From positions 1,692,369 through 1,756,368 of the forward strand of contig NZ_UWOP01000001.1 of assembly GCF_900604485.1 (NCBI RefSeq): DNA of 64,000 nt, given 5' to 3'. The stretch is from Enterococcus mediterraneensis (GTDB taxonomy: Bacteria; Bacillota; Bacilli; Lactobacillales; Enterococcaceae). The translations under genes were made by a program, and so were the position numbers. This document shows positions 32,990-42,491 of the stretch, one piece after another. A model generated the notes under the pieces. The model searched no databases, was not told where the DNA came from, and was given only the letters and a program-made list of their open reading frames with translations. How positions within the stretch are numbered: position 1 is the stretch's first letter; the number at the start of each line of letters is the position of its first letter.

Positions 32990-33208
32990 TTAATTTTTTG
33001 GATACGGTTTCTTTTGAGAAGTTAGATTTAGTAAATAATCAGTGCTTGTGGAATAATATTGTGCAAGTTTGATCAATGCTTCTGTAGGGATATCTAGTTT
33101 TCCTGTTTCATAACGGGAATACGTCGTCTGACTGACGTTTAAAACTTTAGCTAGTCGTTCTTGATTTAGATCTGCATCTTCCCGCAAAGCTCGAATTCTA
33201 TAATACAT
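32990..33208 (-). CDS. XRE-family regulator
   Basis: 72 residues, a single helix-turn-helix domain (RIRALREDADLNQERLAKVL, then SQTTYSRYETGKLDIPTEAL) with a short basic tail. The ribosome site is CGAGGTGATTTT. Two ATGC-N7-GCAT operators lie in its own upstream region and a third just beyond its 3' end. It probably represses itself, the antisense promoter at 32941 and perhaps the PTS genes that start at 33467 in the other direction. Confidence 0.8.
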   Translation of the reverse strand: MYYRIRALREDADLNQERLAKVLNVSQTTYSRYETGKLDIPTEALIKLAQYYSTSTDYLLNLTSQKKPYPKN

Positions 33209-33235
33209 AAAATCACCTCGATTTTATTTTATAGT

Positions 33236-33280
33236 ATGCGTTTTTTGCATGTATAATTTTATGCGTTTTTAGCATAAAAT
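33236..33280. promoter_or_regulatory. Two XRE operators (ATGC-N7-GCAT)
   Basis: ATGCGTTTTTTGCAT (33236-33250) and the extended TTTTATGC-N7-GCATAAAA (33257-33279) lie 25 bp apart centre to centre between the divergent XRE and PTS genes. Both share arms and spacer length with the site at 32948-32966. Confidence 0.7.
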
Positions 33281-33466
33281 TATAGTTTTTATGGATTTCC
33301 TATTAGATATCGTGTGATCAACCAGAAAATAGCTAAAGCAGCATCAAGTGGAGATTGAACTAGATTTGATACTTCTCATGCACAAACTGTTTAATTTGAT
33401 AATGAAAGGAATGATTAAGTAAGAGACCAATCAAGTGATGCATTTATAATTTAAGGAGGTTCTGGG

Positions 33467-35371
33467 ATGACAAAACATGAAGAATTATCTAAACGGATTT
33501 TAGAGAATATTGGTGGTAAAGACAATGTTGTTTCTTATACAAATTGTGTGACACGATTGAGAATACTTACAAAAGATAAAAGTTTGATCGATGTAAGAAA
33601 AATAGAAAAGTTCGAAGGTGTGCTAGGGACTAGGTTTGCTGGTGATCAATTTCAAGTCATTATTGGACAAGATGTTGCTAAAGTCGCTGAGAATTTTGGA
33701 AGGGCTATGAAAACAAATTCTGATATCTCGATGCAAGAACAACTGGTGATTTCTAAAGATAAATTTTCTGTTAAATCTTTCTTTACTGAGCAGTTGATCG
33801 GTAATCTATCTGCATGCGTTTTTCCCGTCTTACCTGTCTTTATGGGAGCTGGGATGCTCAAATTGATCGTCAATATTTTGGGACCAAGTTTACTTAAAGT
33901 GATGTCCGAACAAAGTGATCTTTTACGACTCCTAACATTAGTCGGTGATGCAGGATTTTACTTTATGCCGATCTTTATCGCTTGGTCTGCTGCTCGTCAT
34001 TTTAAGACAAGTATACCCTTAGCCGTATTTTTAAGTTCAATTCTAGTACATCCAGAATTAATCAGAATCGTTGCTGAGGGTAACACTTTTTACGTATGCG
34101 GCATCCCCATGACGTTAGTTTCGTATATGAATCAACTTATTCCATCCATTCTTATTGTATGGATCATGTCTTATGTATATAAAAATACAGAAAAAGTGAT
34201 CCCGACTTCTTTACGCTATGTGTTTGTTCCGTTGGTCACGACCCTTATAATGTTGCCGCTAATGTTATGTGTTATTGGTCCTATTGGCACATATGCTGGT
34301 ATCGTGATTGCTAGTGTAGCAAATTGGCTTGCTACAGTCGGAGGTCCGCTAGCAGTTGGCTTGATTGGCGGTCTATGGTATATCCTTGTTGGTCTAGGTA
34401 TGGATAAAGCTTTGTTACCAATCATCTTTAACCAATTTTCTACTCAAGGCTATGATGACTTGTTCTGGTTAAGTGCAGTACTTGGGACTTATGCGTTGAT
34501 GGGCGTTTCATTAGTATACGTTATTCGAAGTAAGAAAGAAGAACGTGGTATGGGTATTTCGAATGCGGTTACTTTAATGTTAGGTGGGGTGAGTGAGCCA
34601 ACATTATTTGGTGTGATTTTCCGTTTCAAAAAAGCGATTATTTGGCTTTTTACCGGAGGATTTGTAGGTGGTGCTTTAGCTTCCCTATTTAATGTGAAAG
34701 CTTATGCTTATGGTGCTAGTAATCTTCTATTTTTTACCGTGTTTGCTGGTGGCGATGGAAAGACATTTATTCCAGGGATCATCGCCTGTGCCGCAGCTTT
34801 TATAACTAGTTTCGCATTGGGGCTGATTTTTGGTCTTGGAGAAACTAAGTTGAATAATACTGAACCAGAGTTAGAAAAGAAATCCAATATTGAAATTACA
34901 ACAAATGACCTTACAGAACATGAAATAATCTTATCACCTATCAAAGGAAAAGTCGTTCCATTGAAAAATGTGAACGATCCGGTTTTTTCAAATAATCTAA
35001 TAGGAACTGGCTGTGCTATCTATCCATCGGAAGGAAAGGTTTTTGCTCCATTTGATGGGGAAGTGATCTCCATTTTACCAACAAGTCATGCTATCGGTTT
35101 AAAACGTTCGGATGGTCTTGAACTGATGATCCATGTCGGATTAGAAACTGTCAATGAAAACGGAAAAGGATTTGTTTCTCATGTAAAGTCTGGAGATCAA
35201 GTAACTAAAGGTGAGCTTATCTTAAGTTTTGATCTCGATTATCTGCTTAGCAAGGGCTATGATATGACAACGCCAATTATCGTAACATCTGAACAGAAGA
35301 CTGTATCTTTGTTAGAAGAAAGCGTAGTTGGTGCAACTGATCAGCTATTAACATTGGATTTAGTAAAATAA
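33467..35371 (+). CDS. PTS EIIBCA, glucose/beta-glucoside/sucrose family
   Basis: 634 residues in three fused domains: EIIB (1-90, phosphorylated Cys27 in TNCVTRLR), a polytopic EIIC (about 105-455, with GGxxEPTLFGV as GGVSEPTLFGVIF), and EIIA (about 480-630) with the active His in GLELMIHVGLETVNENGKGF. It imports and phosphorylates a glucoside or disaccharide; the sugar cannot be read from sequence. Ribosome site TTAAGGAGG. The next gene follows by 20 nt. No glucosidase is encoded beside it, which is unusual for this family. Confidence 0.85.
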   Translation: MTKHEELSKRILENIGGKDNVVSYTNCVTRLRILTKDKSLIDVRKIEKFEGVLGTRFAGDQFQVIIGQDVAKVAENFGRAMKTNSDISMQEQLVISKDKFSVKSFFTEQLIGNLSACVFPVLPVFMGAGMLKLIVNILGPSLLKVMSEQSDLLRLLTLVGDAGFYFMPIFIAWSAARHFKTSIPLAVFLSSILVHPELIRIVAEGNTFYVCGIPMTLVSYMNQLIPSILIVWIMSYVYKNTEKVIPTSLRYVFVPLVTTLIMLPLMLCVIGPIGTYAGIVIASVANWLATVGGPLAVGLIGGLWYILVGLGMDKALLPIIFNQFSTQGYDDLFWLSAVLGTYALMGVSLVYVIRSKKEERGMGISNAVTLMLGGVSEPTLFGVIFRFKKAIIWLFTGGFVGGALASLFNVKAYAYGASNLLFFTVFAGGDGKTFIPGIIACAAAFITSFALGLIFGLGETKLNNTEPELEKKSNIEITTNDLTEHEIILSPIKGKVVPLKNVNDPVFSNNLIGTGCAIYPSEGKVFAPFDGEVISILPTSHAIGLKRSDGLELMIHVGLETVNENGKGFVSHVKSGDQVTKGELILSFDLDYLLSKGYDMTTPIIVTSEQKTVSLLEESVVGATDQLLTLDLVK

Positions 35372-35391
35372 TGATAAAGGGGATAAAAAAA

Positions 35392-36303
35392 ATGACAGAA
35401 CGTTTATTGAGTGCGACCGCTTCACAGATTTTAAAAATGAGTACGGCAGAGTTAAAACAATCAATCAAGGCGAGTGAAGGAAGAATTATTATGGCCGAAA
35501 ACATGGTTATCTACAAACCATTAGTAGATCAAATCACCAATGCTGAAATCCATGCTGGTTTTAGTGCGGATATGTTATTGATGAACTTTTTTGATCTGAA
35601 TCGACCCTTTGTTAATGGTCTCGAGACTACAGATGATAATTTATTTGAAGTAATACCTAATGAGGAATCAATCAGGATTCTAAAACAGCTGACTGGAAGA
35701 GTTATTGGTTTGAATCTTGAACCGATTGATAAGGAAGCGGAGATGTTAGAAAAACGAAAAGATATTTCTACGGGACGAATTGCAACAACTGAGAATTTAA
35801 AAAAAGCGAACGACATGGGATTTGACTTCGTTTGTTTGACGGGGAACCCACGAACCGGAGTTGATAATAAGGAGATACTAGAAGCAATCAAGCTAGCTAA
35901 AGAAAGTTTCGAAGGATTAGTGATTGCTGGAAAGATGCATAGTGCAGGAGTCGATGAATCAATTATCGATATCCAGACAGTGGAGGCATTTATTGAAGCT
36001 GGGGCAGATATTATATTGGTGCCAGCCATAGGTACAGTTCCTGATCACGATGATGAAAAACAAAAAGCAATCGTTAAAAAAGCACATGATAAAGGAGCGT
36101 TAGTAATGTCATCAATTGGTACCAGTCAGGAAAGTTCATCTACGCATACTTTAGAAGACATAGGGATTCGAAATAAAATTTGTGGTGTCGATATCCAACA
36201 TATCGGGGATTGTTCTTCTCCGGAAACAATCTATGCGTTGAGTGTAGCTATTCGAGGAACTCGTCATACTTTTAATCGTATGAGTTTGTCGGTAAATCGG
36301 TAA
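35392..36303 (+). CDS. PTS-associated putative TIM-barrel protein (DUF7916-like)
   Basis: ATG 35392 (ribosome site AAAGGGGAT; ATG 35371 overlaps the PTS stop) gives 303 residues. Pieces such as GLNLEPIDKEAEMLEKRKDI, GFDFVCLTGNPRTGVDN, VIAGKMHSAGVDES, GADIILVPAIGTVPDHDD and ALVMSSIGTSQESS follow a beta/alpha-barrel order. It resembles uncharacterised proteins, sometimes labelled hydrolases, found beside PTS genes. It may process the phosphorylated sugar imported by the upstream PTS; substrate and reaction unknown. Confidence 0.55.
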   Translation: MTERLLSATASQILKMSTAELKQSIKASEGRIIMAENMVIYKPLVDQITNAEIHAGFSADMLLMNFFDLNRPFVNGLETTDDNLFEVIPNEESIRILKQLTGRVIGLNLEPIDKEAEMLEKRKDISTGRIATTENLKKANDMGFDFVCLTGNPRTGVDNKEILEAIKLAKESFEGLVIAGKMHSAGVDESIIDIQTVEAFIEAGADIILVPAIGTVPDHDDEKQKAIVKKAHDKGALVMSSIGTSQESSSTHTLEDIGIRNKICGVDIQHIGDCSSPETIYALSVAIRGTRHTFNRMSLSVNR

Positions 36304-36371
36304 ATATAGATTAACTTTTAGGTTGCTTTATCTTAAACCACGAGTATTTCATTTTGTTATATAATGTGAAC

Positions 36372-36407
36372 AAAAAACTTGAGACGTATGATGTTCTCAA
36401 GTTTTTT
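36372..36407. terminator. Rho-independent terminator
   Basis: AAAAAACTTGAGA (36372-36384) pairs with TCTCAAGTTTTTT (36395-36407); ends the PTS/TIM-barrel operon. Confidence 0.85.
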
Positions 36408-37115
36408 GTTTTTGCTATTTTTTTATTATATTAATTGTCAAATTAAGTTAGACTAAACTATATTCCATAAGTAAAAGTTTGGATTTAACTAATTAAAGCC
36501 TTTTTGACTAACTATAAGCATATATTATGCGTGGTGCTAATTAGTAATAGTAAAAAAACTTAGCAAAAAAACTCAACATAATTAAACTCATAAGTGACTA
36601 AGCTTGAAAGAAGTCTATAATTTGAACAAAATCGTCACGAATTACAAGTTAGTTTCCCTTATTTCTATTACTTATGCTCAATTCTTTATTATCGATATTG
36701 TCAAACATTGGTTATGTGGAAAAAACTGTGATTAGAGTTTAAATAGCTTGGTTATACTTTATAGTCCCTTTATCGTTCAAATATGCAACATAATAAGGGG
36801 CACCTAAGGCGTTAAAGCTTAAGATTGAACCCTATTTTTCTATATTAGTTAGGGGGTTAGGGATCAAAATGAATTTAACACGCCGTGTCATTGCGTTTCA
36901 ATTAAAAATTGAACTAGTAATCTTCATTTATAACTTAGACTTCTTCGACATTATAACGGATCAGCACCACGCATTAATGATATATCGTATTATTAATATT
37001 CACTAAAAATTGACGGAAATTCATTAAATTTCGGTCTTTTTTTGTGTTACAGTGTGGCTGAAACCATAACCTTTTCATAAATACCAACAATAAATAAAAA
37101 TAGAGAGGGATAACA
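36408..37115. other. 700-bp AT-rich stretch before the LevR-type regulator
   Basis: No gene, RNA or clear repeat is recognised. Short open frames lack ribosome sites. AGAGAGGGA precedes the regulator start at 37116. It may be decayed DNA between two insertions. Confidence 0.4.
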
Positions 37116-39884
37116 ATGAAAGACGAACTATTAATGTATTTGGAAAACCAGACAGCTTTTATTGATCTTCACCATTTAAGTGAAGTTTTTACCGCACAAA
37201 AATTAGCGGAAATTTTTGCTGTTAAGCGTAATACTATTAGTCACTATTTAAATCAATTGAATGAAGCTGGTCTATTAGTAAAGATTAATTCTCGTCCGGT
37301 TTATTATTTCCATAAAGAAGCATTTGAAAAAGAGTTTTTTCTATTGCGGGATAGCTTTTATCAAAGTAAGGAGGAAATTTTAAAGGAGCAGCCTTTATTT
37401 GAGCAGCAAAAAGATTTATTTTCCCTTTTGATTGGTCATGATAAAAGCTTGAGTCGCGCGATAGAACAAATCAAAACCGCTCTGTATTATCCAGATAATG
37501 GGTTGCCTACTTTAATCACTGGTGAAAGCGGTACAGGTAAGAGCTTTTTGGTACGTTTGATTCATAAATATTGTCTGGAAAATGAGTTGATTAAAGAAGA
37601 TGCACCTTTGATTACTTTAAATTGTGCCCAATACGCTAATAATCCTGAGCTTTTAACCAGCAATCTTTTTGGTCATGTTAAAGGTGCTTATACTGGGGCA
37701 GATAGTGACAAAATCGGGGCCTTTGAAGCAGCTGATGGTGGAATTTTATTTTTGGATGAGGTTCATCGTTTAAACGCTGAAGGCCAGGAAAAATTATTTA
37801 CATATTTAGATCAAGGCATCATTTATCCTATGGGTGCTACTGATCATCCTATTAAAGTTAAAACACGATTGTTTTTTGCTACAACAGAAGATTTAGAAAG
37901 CGGCTTTTTAACGACGTTTATGCGTCGTATTCCGATTCAAGTGACATTACCGCCTATTAGTGCTCGTAGCCGCAATGAGCGATTGGAATTGATTTATTCT
38001 TTTTTCTTAAGCGAGGCACGAAAAATTAAACGGCCGCTGAGAGTCAGTGGTCAAGTATTGACCCTGTTAACGAGCAGCTACTTTAAAGGGAACATCGGTG
38101 AGCTGAAAAATACGGTTAAGGTATCAGTAGCAAAAGCCTTTGCGGAACAAAAGAATACTCCAGAAATTCAAGTAACGATCTATCAGTTGCCGGAAAAATT
38201 ACTATCCTCTACTACCGGCAAACTATCAAGCGTGTTGCAAAAAGATATATTGATAACAGAAAATACAACAATTCTGCAACTATTAGAAAAAAATCATCCA
38301 CAACAGCAACGGGTAATTACTACATTTGAACGTATAATTACTGAATTTTCCAAGCAGCAACATTTAGCAGTATGTGAAGAACAATTAAAACAAGAAGTAG
38401 AAAATTTATTTGATTTTTTACTTTTTGAGACGGATCGTCAGCAAAAACAAGAGATGTTGATTTATTTGACCCAATATATCCGCGATACTTTTAAACAGAT
38501 GGAAAGTGCCTATCAAATTAAATTTAATGGAAATGCTGTGTACGCGATCAGTTACTATTTATTTCAAAGAGGAGCCGGTAAATGGTATCCAGAAGAAGCT
38601 AGCGTGTTAAGCTTGATAAGAATATTGGAACAGCAAGTCGCTACGGAATATGCTGCCAGCTACCAGTATGTTAAACGACTGTTGGAATTATGCCAACCCA
38701 AATTAGATTTGGAAATTTCTGAAATGGATTGTATTTTATTAACGATTTATTTAAATCGGACAGATTGGCAAAAGGAAGTAGGGATTCCAAGAGGGATCAT
38801 CGTAGCCCATGGTTATGCAACAGCCAGCAGTATTGCCAATGTTGCTAATCGTTTTCTAGGTAAAGATATTTTTGCATCTTTTGACATGCCACTAGATGTA
38901 ACACCTCAACAAATTGCAGAAGAAATTTTAGATTATAGTGAAAATCACGATGTCTCTAATGGTTTGGTGATTTTAGTAGATATGGGGTCATTAAAGGAGA
39001 TTTATCAGTTCTTCCCTAAACAAATTACCACTCCTGTAGTTATTATGAATAACGTGACGACACCTTTAGCAATTGCCATCGGAGAAAATTTACAAAAAAC
39101 ATTGCCGCTACAAGAAATGATTGAAACAGCAGCTAAACAAGCGCGATTAGACTGGAAGATTATTTATCCGACTGAAAACAAAATGAAGGCTTTGATCACT
39201 ACTTGTCTGACTGGTATTGGTACAGCTACTCATATCAGCCAATTATTAGAAAAAAGTTTGCCAGCTTCAGTGTCGTTAAAAATTTTTCCTTATGAATACG
39301 ATGTGCTAAAAGAACAGAAACAAAACGAAACGATTTTTTCTATGTATGATGTTTTGGGGATTATTGGTACAGCGGATCCGATGATTCAAGGAGTTCCTTA
39401 TTTATCTTTAGAAGAATTAATTTCCGGTGATGAGAATCAGCTCTTATCAGAATGGTTGAGCGCATGTTTAACTCCAGCTGAAAATGCAGCTTTCAATACT
39501 AATGTCATCCGTAATTTTTCGTTAGAAAAAGTAATCGACTCGGTCACGATTTTAGATACCGAGAAAGTAATGAGAGAAATTGAAGTTTTTATGCGGGAAC
39601 TAGAAGCCTATAGTGGACTTATCATTACCAATGCCAAAAAATTAGCATTGTATGTTCATGTGAGCTGTCTAATTGAACGCTTAATCCGAAATATTCCTAT
39701 CGATAACTATGCTGGCTACGAAGATTTGTACCAGTGTCAAAAGCAAGCATTAATACAAATAAAAAAGGCATTTAGTGTCATAGAAAGCGATTACAGTGTC
39801 AAAATACCCGATTCAGAAATTGCTTATATTTATGATATTGTCTATCAAAACGTTGATAATATACTAAAGGATGAGGAATTTTAA
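37116..39884 (+). CDS. LevR-family sigma-54-dependent activator with PRDs
   Basis: 922 residues. In order: an N-terminal helix-turn-helix (about 25-65), an AAA+ sigma-54 interaction domain with Walker A GESGTGKS (135-142), the sigma-54 contact loop GAYTGA (usually GAFTGA) and Walker B GGILFLDEVHRL, a PRD (about 450-560), an EIIA-mannose-like domain (GIIVAHGYATASSIANVANR), an EIIB-like part and a C-terminal PRD. PTS phosphorylation of these domains tunes LevR-type activators. It should switch on the downstream PTS operon from the -24/-12 promoter at 39912. Confidence 0.92.
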   Translation: MKDELLMYLENQTAFIDLHHLSEVFTAQKLAEIFAVKRNTISHYLNQLNEAGLLVKINSRPVYYFHKEAFEKEFFLLRDSFYQSKEEILKEQPLFEQQKDLFSLLIGHDKSLSRAIEQIKTALYYPDNGLPTLITGESGTGKSFLVRLIHKYCLENELIKEDAPLITLNCAQYANNPELLTSNLFGHVKGAYTGADSDKIGAFEAADGGILFLDEVHRLNAEGQEKLFTYLDQGIIYPMGATDHPIKVKTRLFFATTEDLESGFLTTFMRRIPIQVTLPPISARSRNERLELIYSFFLSEARKIKRPLRVSGQVLTLLTSSYFKGNIGELKNTVKVSVAKAFAEQKNTPEIQVTIYQLPEKLLSSTTGKLSSVLQKDILITENTTILQLLEKNHPQQQRVITTFERIITEFSKQQHLAVCEEQLKQEVENLFDFLLFETDRQQKQEMLIYLTQYIRDTFKQMESAYQIKFNGNAVYAISYYLFQRGAGKWYPEEASVLSLIRILEQQVATEYAASYQYVKRLLELCQPKLDLEISEMDCILLTIYLNRTDWQKEVGIPRGIIVAHGYATASSIANVANRFLGKDIFASFDMPLDVTPQQIAEEILDYSENHDVSNGLVILVDMGSLKEIYQFFPKQITTPVVIMNNVTTPLAIAIGENLQKTLPLQEMIETAAKQARLDWKIIYPTENKMKALITTCLTGIGTATHISQLLEKSLPASVSLKIFPYEYDVLKEQKQNETIFSMYDVLGIIGTADPMIQGVPYLSLEELISGDENQLLSEWLSACLTPAENAAFNTNVIRNFSLEKVIDSVTILDTEKVMREIEVFMRELEAYSGLIITNAKKLALYVHVSCLIERLIRNIPIDNYAGYEDLYQCQKQALIQIKKAFSVIESDYSVKIPDSEIAYIYDIVYQNVDNILKDEEF

Positions 39885-39885
39885 T

Positions 39886-39930
39886 AAGAGCAAATTGTGT
39901 ACCACTAAAGTTGGCACACAATTTGCTCTT
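39886..39930. terminator. Perfect 15-bp palindrome, terminator of the regulator gene
   Basis: AAGAGCAAATTGTGT (39886-39900) and ACACAATTTGCTCTT (39916-39930) form a perfect stem with a 15-nt loop, followed by ATTTTTAT. It begins right after the regulator stop codon. Its right arm overlaps the sigma-54 promoter. Confidence 0.75.
39912..39927 (+). promoter_or_regulatory. Sigma-54 (-24/-12) promoter of the PTS operon
   Basis: TGGCAC-N5-TTGCT (39912-39927) matches the RpoN consensus, with GG and GC ten bases apart. It lies 33 nt before the EIIA start and directly downstream of a LevR-type, sigma-54-dependent activator gene. Confidence 0.85.
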
Positions 39931-39959
39931 ATTTTTATGTAAGAAATGAGGTGAAGAAA

Positions 39960-40379
39960 ATGGAACGCAAAATGATTTTAGCTTCGCACGGAAAATTTGC
40001 TTCGGGGATTTTGAGCTCATTAGAATTGATCTGTGGTAAGAATGATAATATTACCACATTAGATTGTTACATAACAGAAGACTTCGATTTGACCAAATCT
40101 GTGGACAAATTGATGCAGCAAAATAACGGCGCAGAAGTAGTAGTGGTGACAGATTTATTTGGTGGTAGCGTCAATAATGAATTCTTACGCTACATTAATC
40201 AGGAGCATTTTTATTTAGTAGCAGGGATGAATTTACCGTTTTTAATTGAGTTTACGACACAGTTTGCAATTGCAGCAGATTTGAAAGAAACGATTGCTAC
40301 TGTTTTAGATAGCTCAAAAGAATCCATTCAGCTTTGTAACTTAACCTATAGCAACACTGTGATAGAAGAAGATTTTTAG
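39960..40379 (+). CDS. PTS EIIA, mannose family
   Basis: 140 residues from ATG 39960 (GAGGTG ribosome site). The phosphoryl-accepting His10 lies in MILASHGKFASG, with VVVVTDLFGGSVNNE further on. It passes phosphate from HPr to the EIIB encoded next. It is the first gene of a six-gene operon with EIIB, EIIC, EIID and two SIS-domain enzymes. Confidence 0.88.
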   Translation: MERKMILASHGKFASGILSSLELICGKNDNITTLDCYITEDFDLTKSVDKLMQQNNGAEVVVVTDLFGGSVNNEFLRYINQEHFYLVAGMNLPFLIEFTTQFAIAADLKETIATVLDSSKESIQLCNLTYSNTVIEEDF

Positions 40380-40397
40380 AAAAGGGAGAGAAACATT

Positions 40398-40868
40398 ATG
40401 ATTATTTTAACTCGTGTAGACCATCGTCTCTTACATGGACAAGTCGCGTTTTCTTGGACACAAAGCTTAGGCGCAGATTGCATTTTAATTGCCAACGATG
40501 ATGTACCAAACAATGAAGTTCGTAAAACAACAATTAAGCTCGCTAAACCACAAGGCGTTAAGTTGGTAATCAAAAATATTGAGGATTCTATTGCGGCATT
40601 AAAAAGTGGAGTTACTGATAAATACAAATTATTTATTGTCGTGGAATCAGTGGGAGATGCTTATAGATTAGCTGAAGCATACCCACAAATTAAAACTATC
40701 AATCTAGGTGGAACTAAAGTTAAGGAAGGTACTCGCAATATCGGCAAAGCCGTAAATGTTTTACCCGAGGAAGAAGAGCTTTTGAAAAAATTAGTGGATC
40801 AAGGTGTTGAGGTTGAAATTCGCCAAGTACCAAATGATAAAAAGGTGAATGTTACTGAGGTTTTATAA
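40398..40868 (+). CDS. PTS EIIB, mannose/sorbose family
   Basis: 156 residues. The phosphorylated His13 lies in VDHRLLHGQVAFSW, with TIKLAKPQGVKLVIK and NLGGTKVKEGTRNIG as in other mannose-family EIIB proteins. Cytosolic; it phosphorylates the incoming sugar at the EIIC/EIID channel. Ribosome site AAAGGGAGAG. Confidence 0.9.
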   Translation: MIILTRVDHRLLHGQVAFSWTQSLGADCILIANDDVPNNEVRKTTIKLAKPQGVKLVIKNIEDSIAALKSGVTDKYKLFIVVESVGDAYRLAEAYPQIKTINLGGTKVKEGTRNIGKAVNVLPEEEELLKKLVDQGVEVEIRQVPNDKKVNVTEVL

Positions 40869-40886
40869 AGGAAAGGTAGTGAAAAA

Positions 40887-41675
40887 ATGATTGTACAAGC
40901 AATCTTATTAGGCATCGTCGCTTTTATTGCGCAATCAGAATATGCATTAGGGACCTCCCTTTTGTCACGTCCTATTGTGACAGGTTTATTTACAGGAATC
41001 GTACTAGGTGATATAAAAACGGGTGTTATTATGGGAGCGACGCTTGAATTAGCCTTTATAGGTTCCTTCTCTGTAGGGGCTTCAATTCCACCAGATGTGG
41101 TGACTGGAGGGGTTTTAGGTACAGCTTTCGCAATTACCGCAGGGGCTGGTCCGGAAACGGCGTTATTACTTGGTTTGCCAATCGCAACTTTGACATTGAT
41201 TTTGAAAAATATTTATTTAGGACTATTGATTCCAATTATGAACCATAAAGCCGATAAATTTGCCGCTGACGGTGATTATAAAGGTGTAGAACGGATGCAT
41301 TTATTGGCCGGATTTGGTTTATCTTTGATGTTAGGTTTAATCGTGATGATTTCCTTTATGGTAGGAAGTAAGACCATTGGTAATTTACTTGCGATGATTC
41401 CAGAATTTGTTCAAAATGGATTATCTGTTGCAACGGGATTGATTCCAGCTCTTGGTTTTGCTATGTTAGCACGTTTATTAATTAATAAAACAGTGGCTCC
41501 GTATTTCTTCTTAGGTTTTGCGCTAGCCGCTTACTTGGAAATTCCGGTAACAGGAATTGCAATTTTTGGTGCTATTGTAGCAGTTGTTGTGGTCAATATT
41601 ATGAATGTTCGTAGCAACCATGGCCCACAAGTACAAGCCACTACAGGGGAGGTAGTTGATGATGAAGACTTCTGA
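40887..41675 (+). CDS. PTS EIIC, mannose/sorbose family
   Basis: 262 residues, highly hydrophobic with several membrane segments (LLGIVAFIAQSEYALG, RPIVTGLFTGIVLGDIKTG, GATLELAFIGSFSVGASIPP). This is the EIIC channel subunit. The EIID start lies inside its last codons, so the two are translationally coupled. Confidence 0.9.
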   Translation: MIVQAILLGIVAFIAQSEYALGTSLLSRPIVTGLFTGIVLGDIKTGVIMGATLELAFIGSFSVGASIPPDVVTGGVLGTAFAITAGAGPETALLLGLPIATLTLILKNIYLGLLIPIMNHKADKFAADGDYKGVERMHLLAGFGLSLMLGLIVMISFMVGSKTIGNLLAMIPEFVQNGLSVATGLIPALGFAMLARLLINKTVAPYFFLGFALAAYLEIPVTGIAIFGAIVAVVVVNIMNVRSNHGPQVQATTGEVVDDEDF

Positions 41676-42480
41676 TACGGAATTAAAGATCACTAAAAAA
41701 GATTTAAACAAAGTTTTTTGGCGCTCATTTCAGATGGAATTTTCTTGGAACTATGAACGACAAATGAACATGGCTTATGTCTATGCCATGATTCCAATTT
41801 TGAAAAAATTATATCATACCAAAGAACAAATGGCAGATGGTTTAAAACGTCATTTAGAGTTTTTCAATACAACGCCTCACATTGTAACACTTATCTTAGG
41901 TATTAATGCAGCAATGGAAGAAGAAAATATTAATGATCCAAACTTTGATACCTCTACGATCGACAGTATCAAAACCTCATTAATGGGACCGTTAGCAGGA
42001 ATTGGCGATTCATTTTTCTGGGGTACGTTACGTTTAATTGCAACTGGTGTTGGAACTTCACTAGCATTGCAAGGAAATATCTTAGGCCCAATTTTATTCT
42101 TTTTGATTTTCAATATTCCACATATCTTGTTCCGTTATTTGGCAACTGGCTGGGGATATAAGTTAGGAACAGGTTTCTTAAAGAAAATTCAAGAGAACGG
42201 CATGATGGAAAGCTTAACTTTAGGTGCTTCTATTATTGGTTTGATGGTTGTTGGAGGCATGACAGCTACTATGATCGACATTAATTTACCAATGAAGATC
42301 GGTTCTGGAGAAAACGCTGTGACCGTTCAAAGCATTTTTGATGATATAGTACCGAAAATTTTATGTCTTGGAGTCTTTGGAGCTGTGTTTTACTTGTTGA
42401 AAAAAGAAGTAAAACCATTAACGATCCTTTTAGGTTTAGCAGTTGTGGGAATCTTAGGCTCATTAATTGGAATTTTCTAG
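41659..42480 (+). CDS. PTS EIID, mannose/sorbose family
   Basis: ATG 41659 (or 41662) behind GGGGAGG gives about 273 residues. Marks are LNKVFWRSFQMEFSWNYERQ, the loop MGPLAGIGDSFFWGTLR and LGILGSLIGIF at the end. It pairs with EIIC in the membrane. It overlaps EIIC by 17 nt; the next gene starts 11 nt after its stop. Confidence 0.9.
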   Translation: MMKTSDTELKITKKDLNKVFWRSFQMEFSWNYERQMNMAYVYAMIPILKKLYHTKEQMADGLKRHLEFFNTTPHIVTLILGINAAMEEENINDPNFDTSTIDSIKTSLMGPLAGIGDSFFWGTLRLIATGVGTSLALQGNILGPILFFLIFNIPHILFRYLATGWGYKLGTGFLKKIQENGMMESLTLGASIIGLMVVGGMTATMIDINLPMKIGSGENAVTVQSIFDDIVPKILCLGVFGAVFYLLKKEVKPLTILLGLAVVGILGSLIGIF

Positions 42481-42491
42481 GGGGCTGATTT

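Noticed and set aside
39888-39904. Reverse-strand TGGTAC-N5-TTGCT as a working divergent sigma-54 promoter
   Set aside because: It follows automatically from the symmetry of the terminator palindrome and points into the 3' end of the regulator with no gene to express; kept only as a note in the finding.
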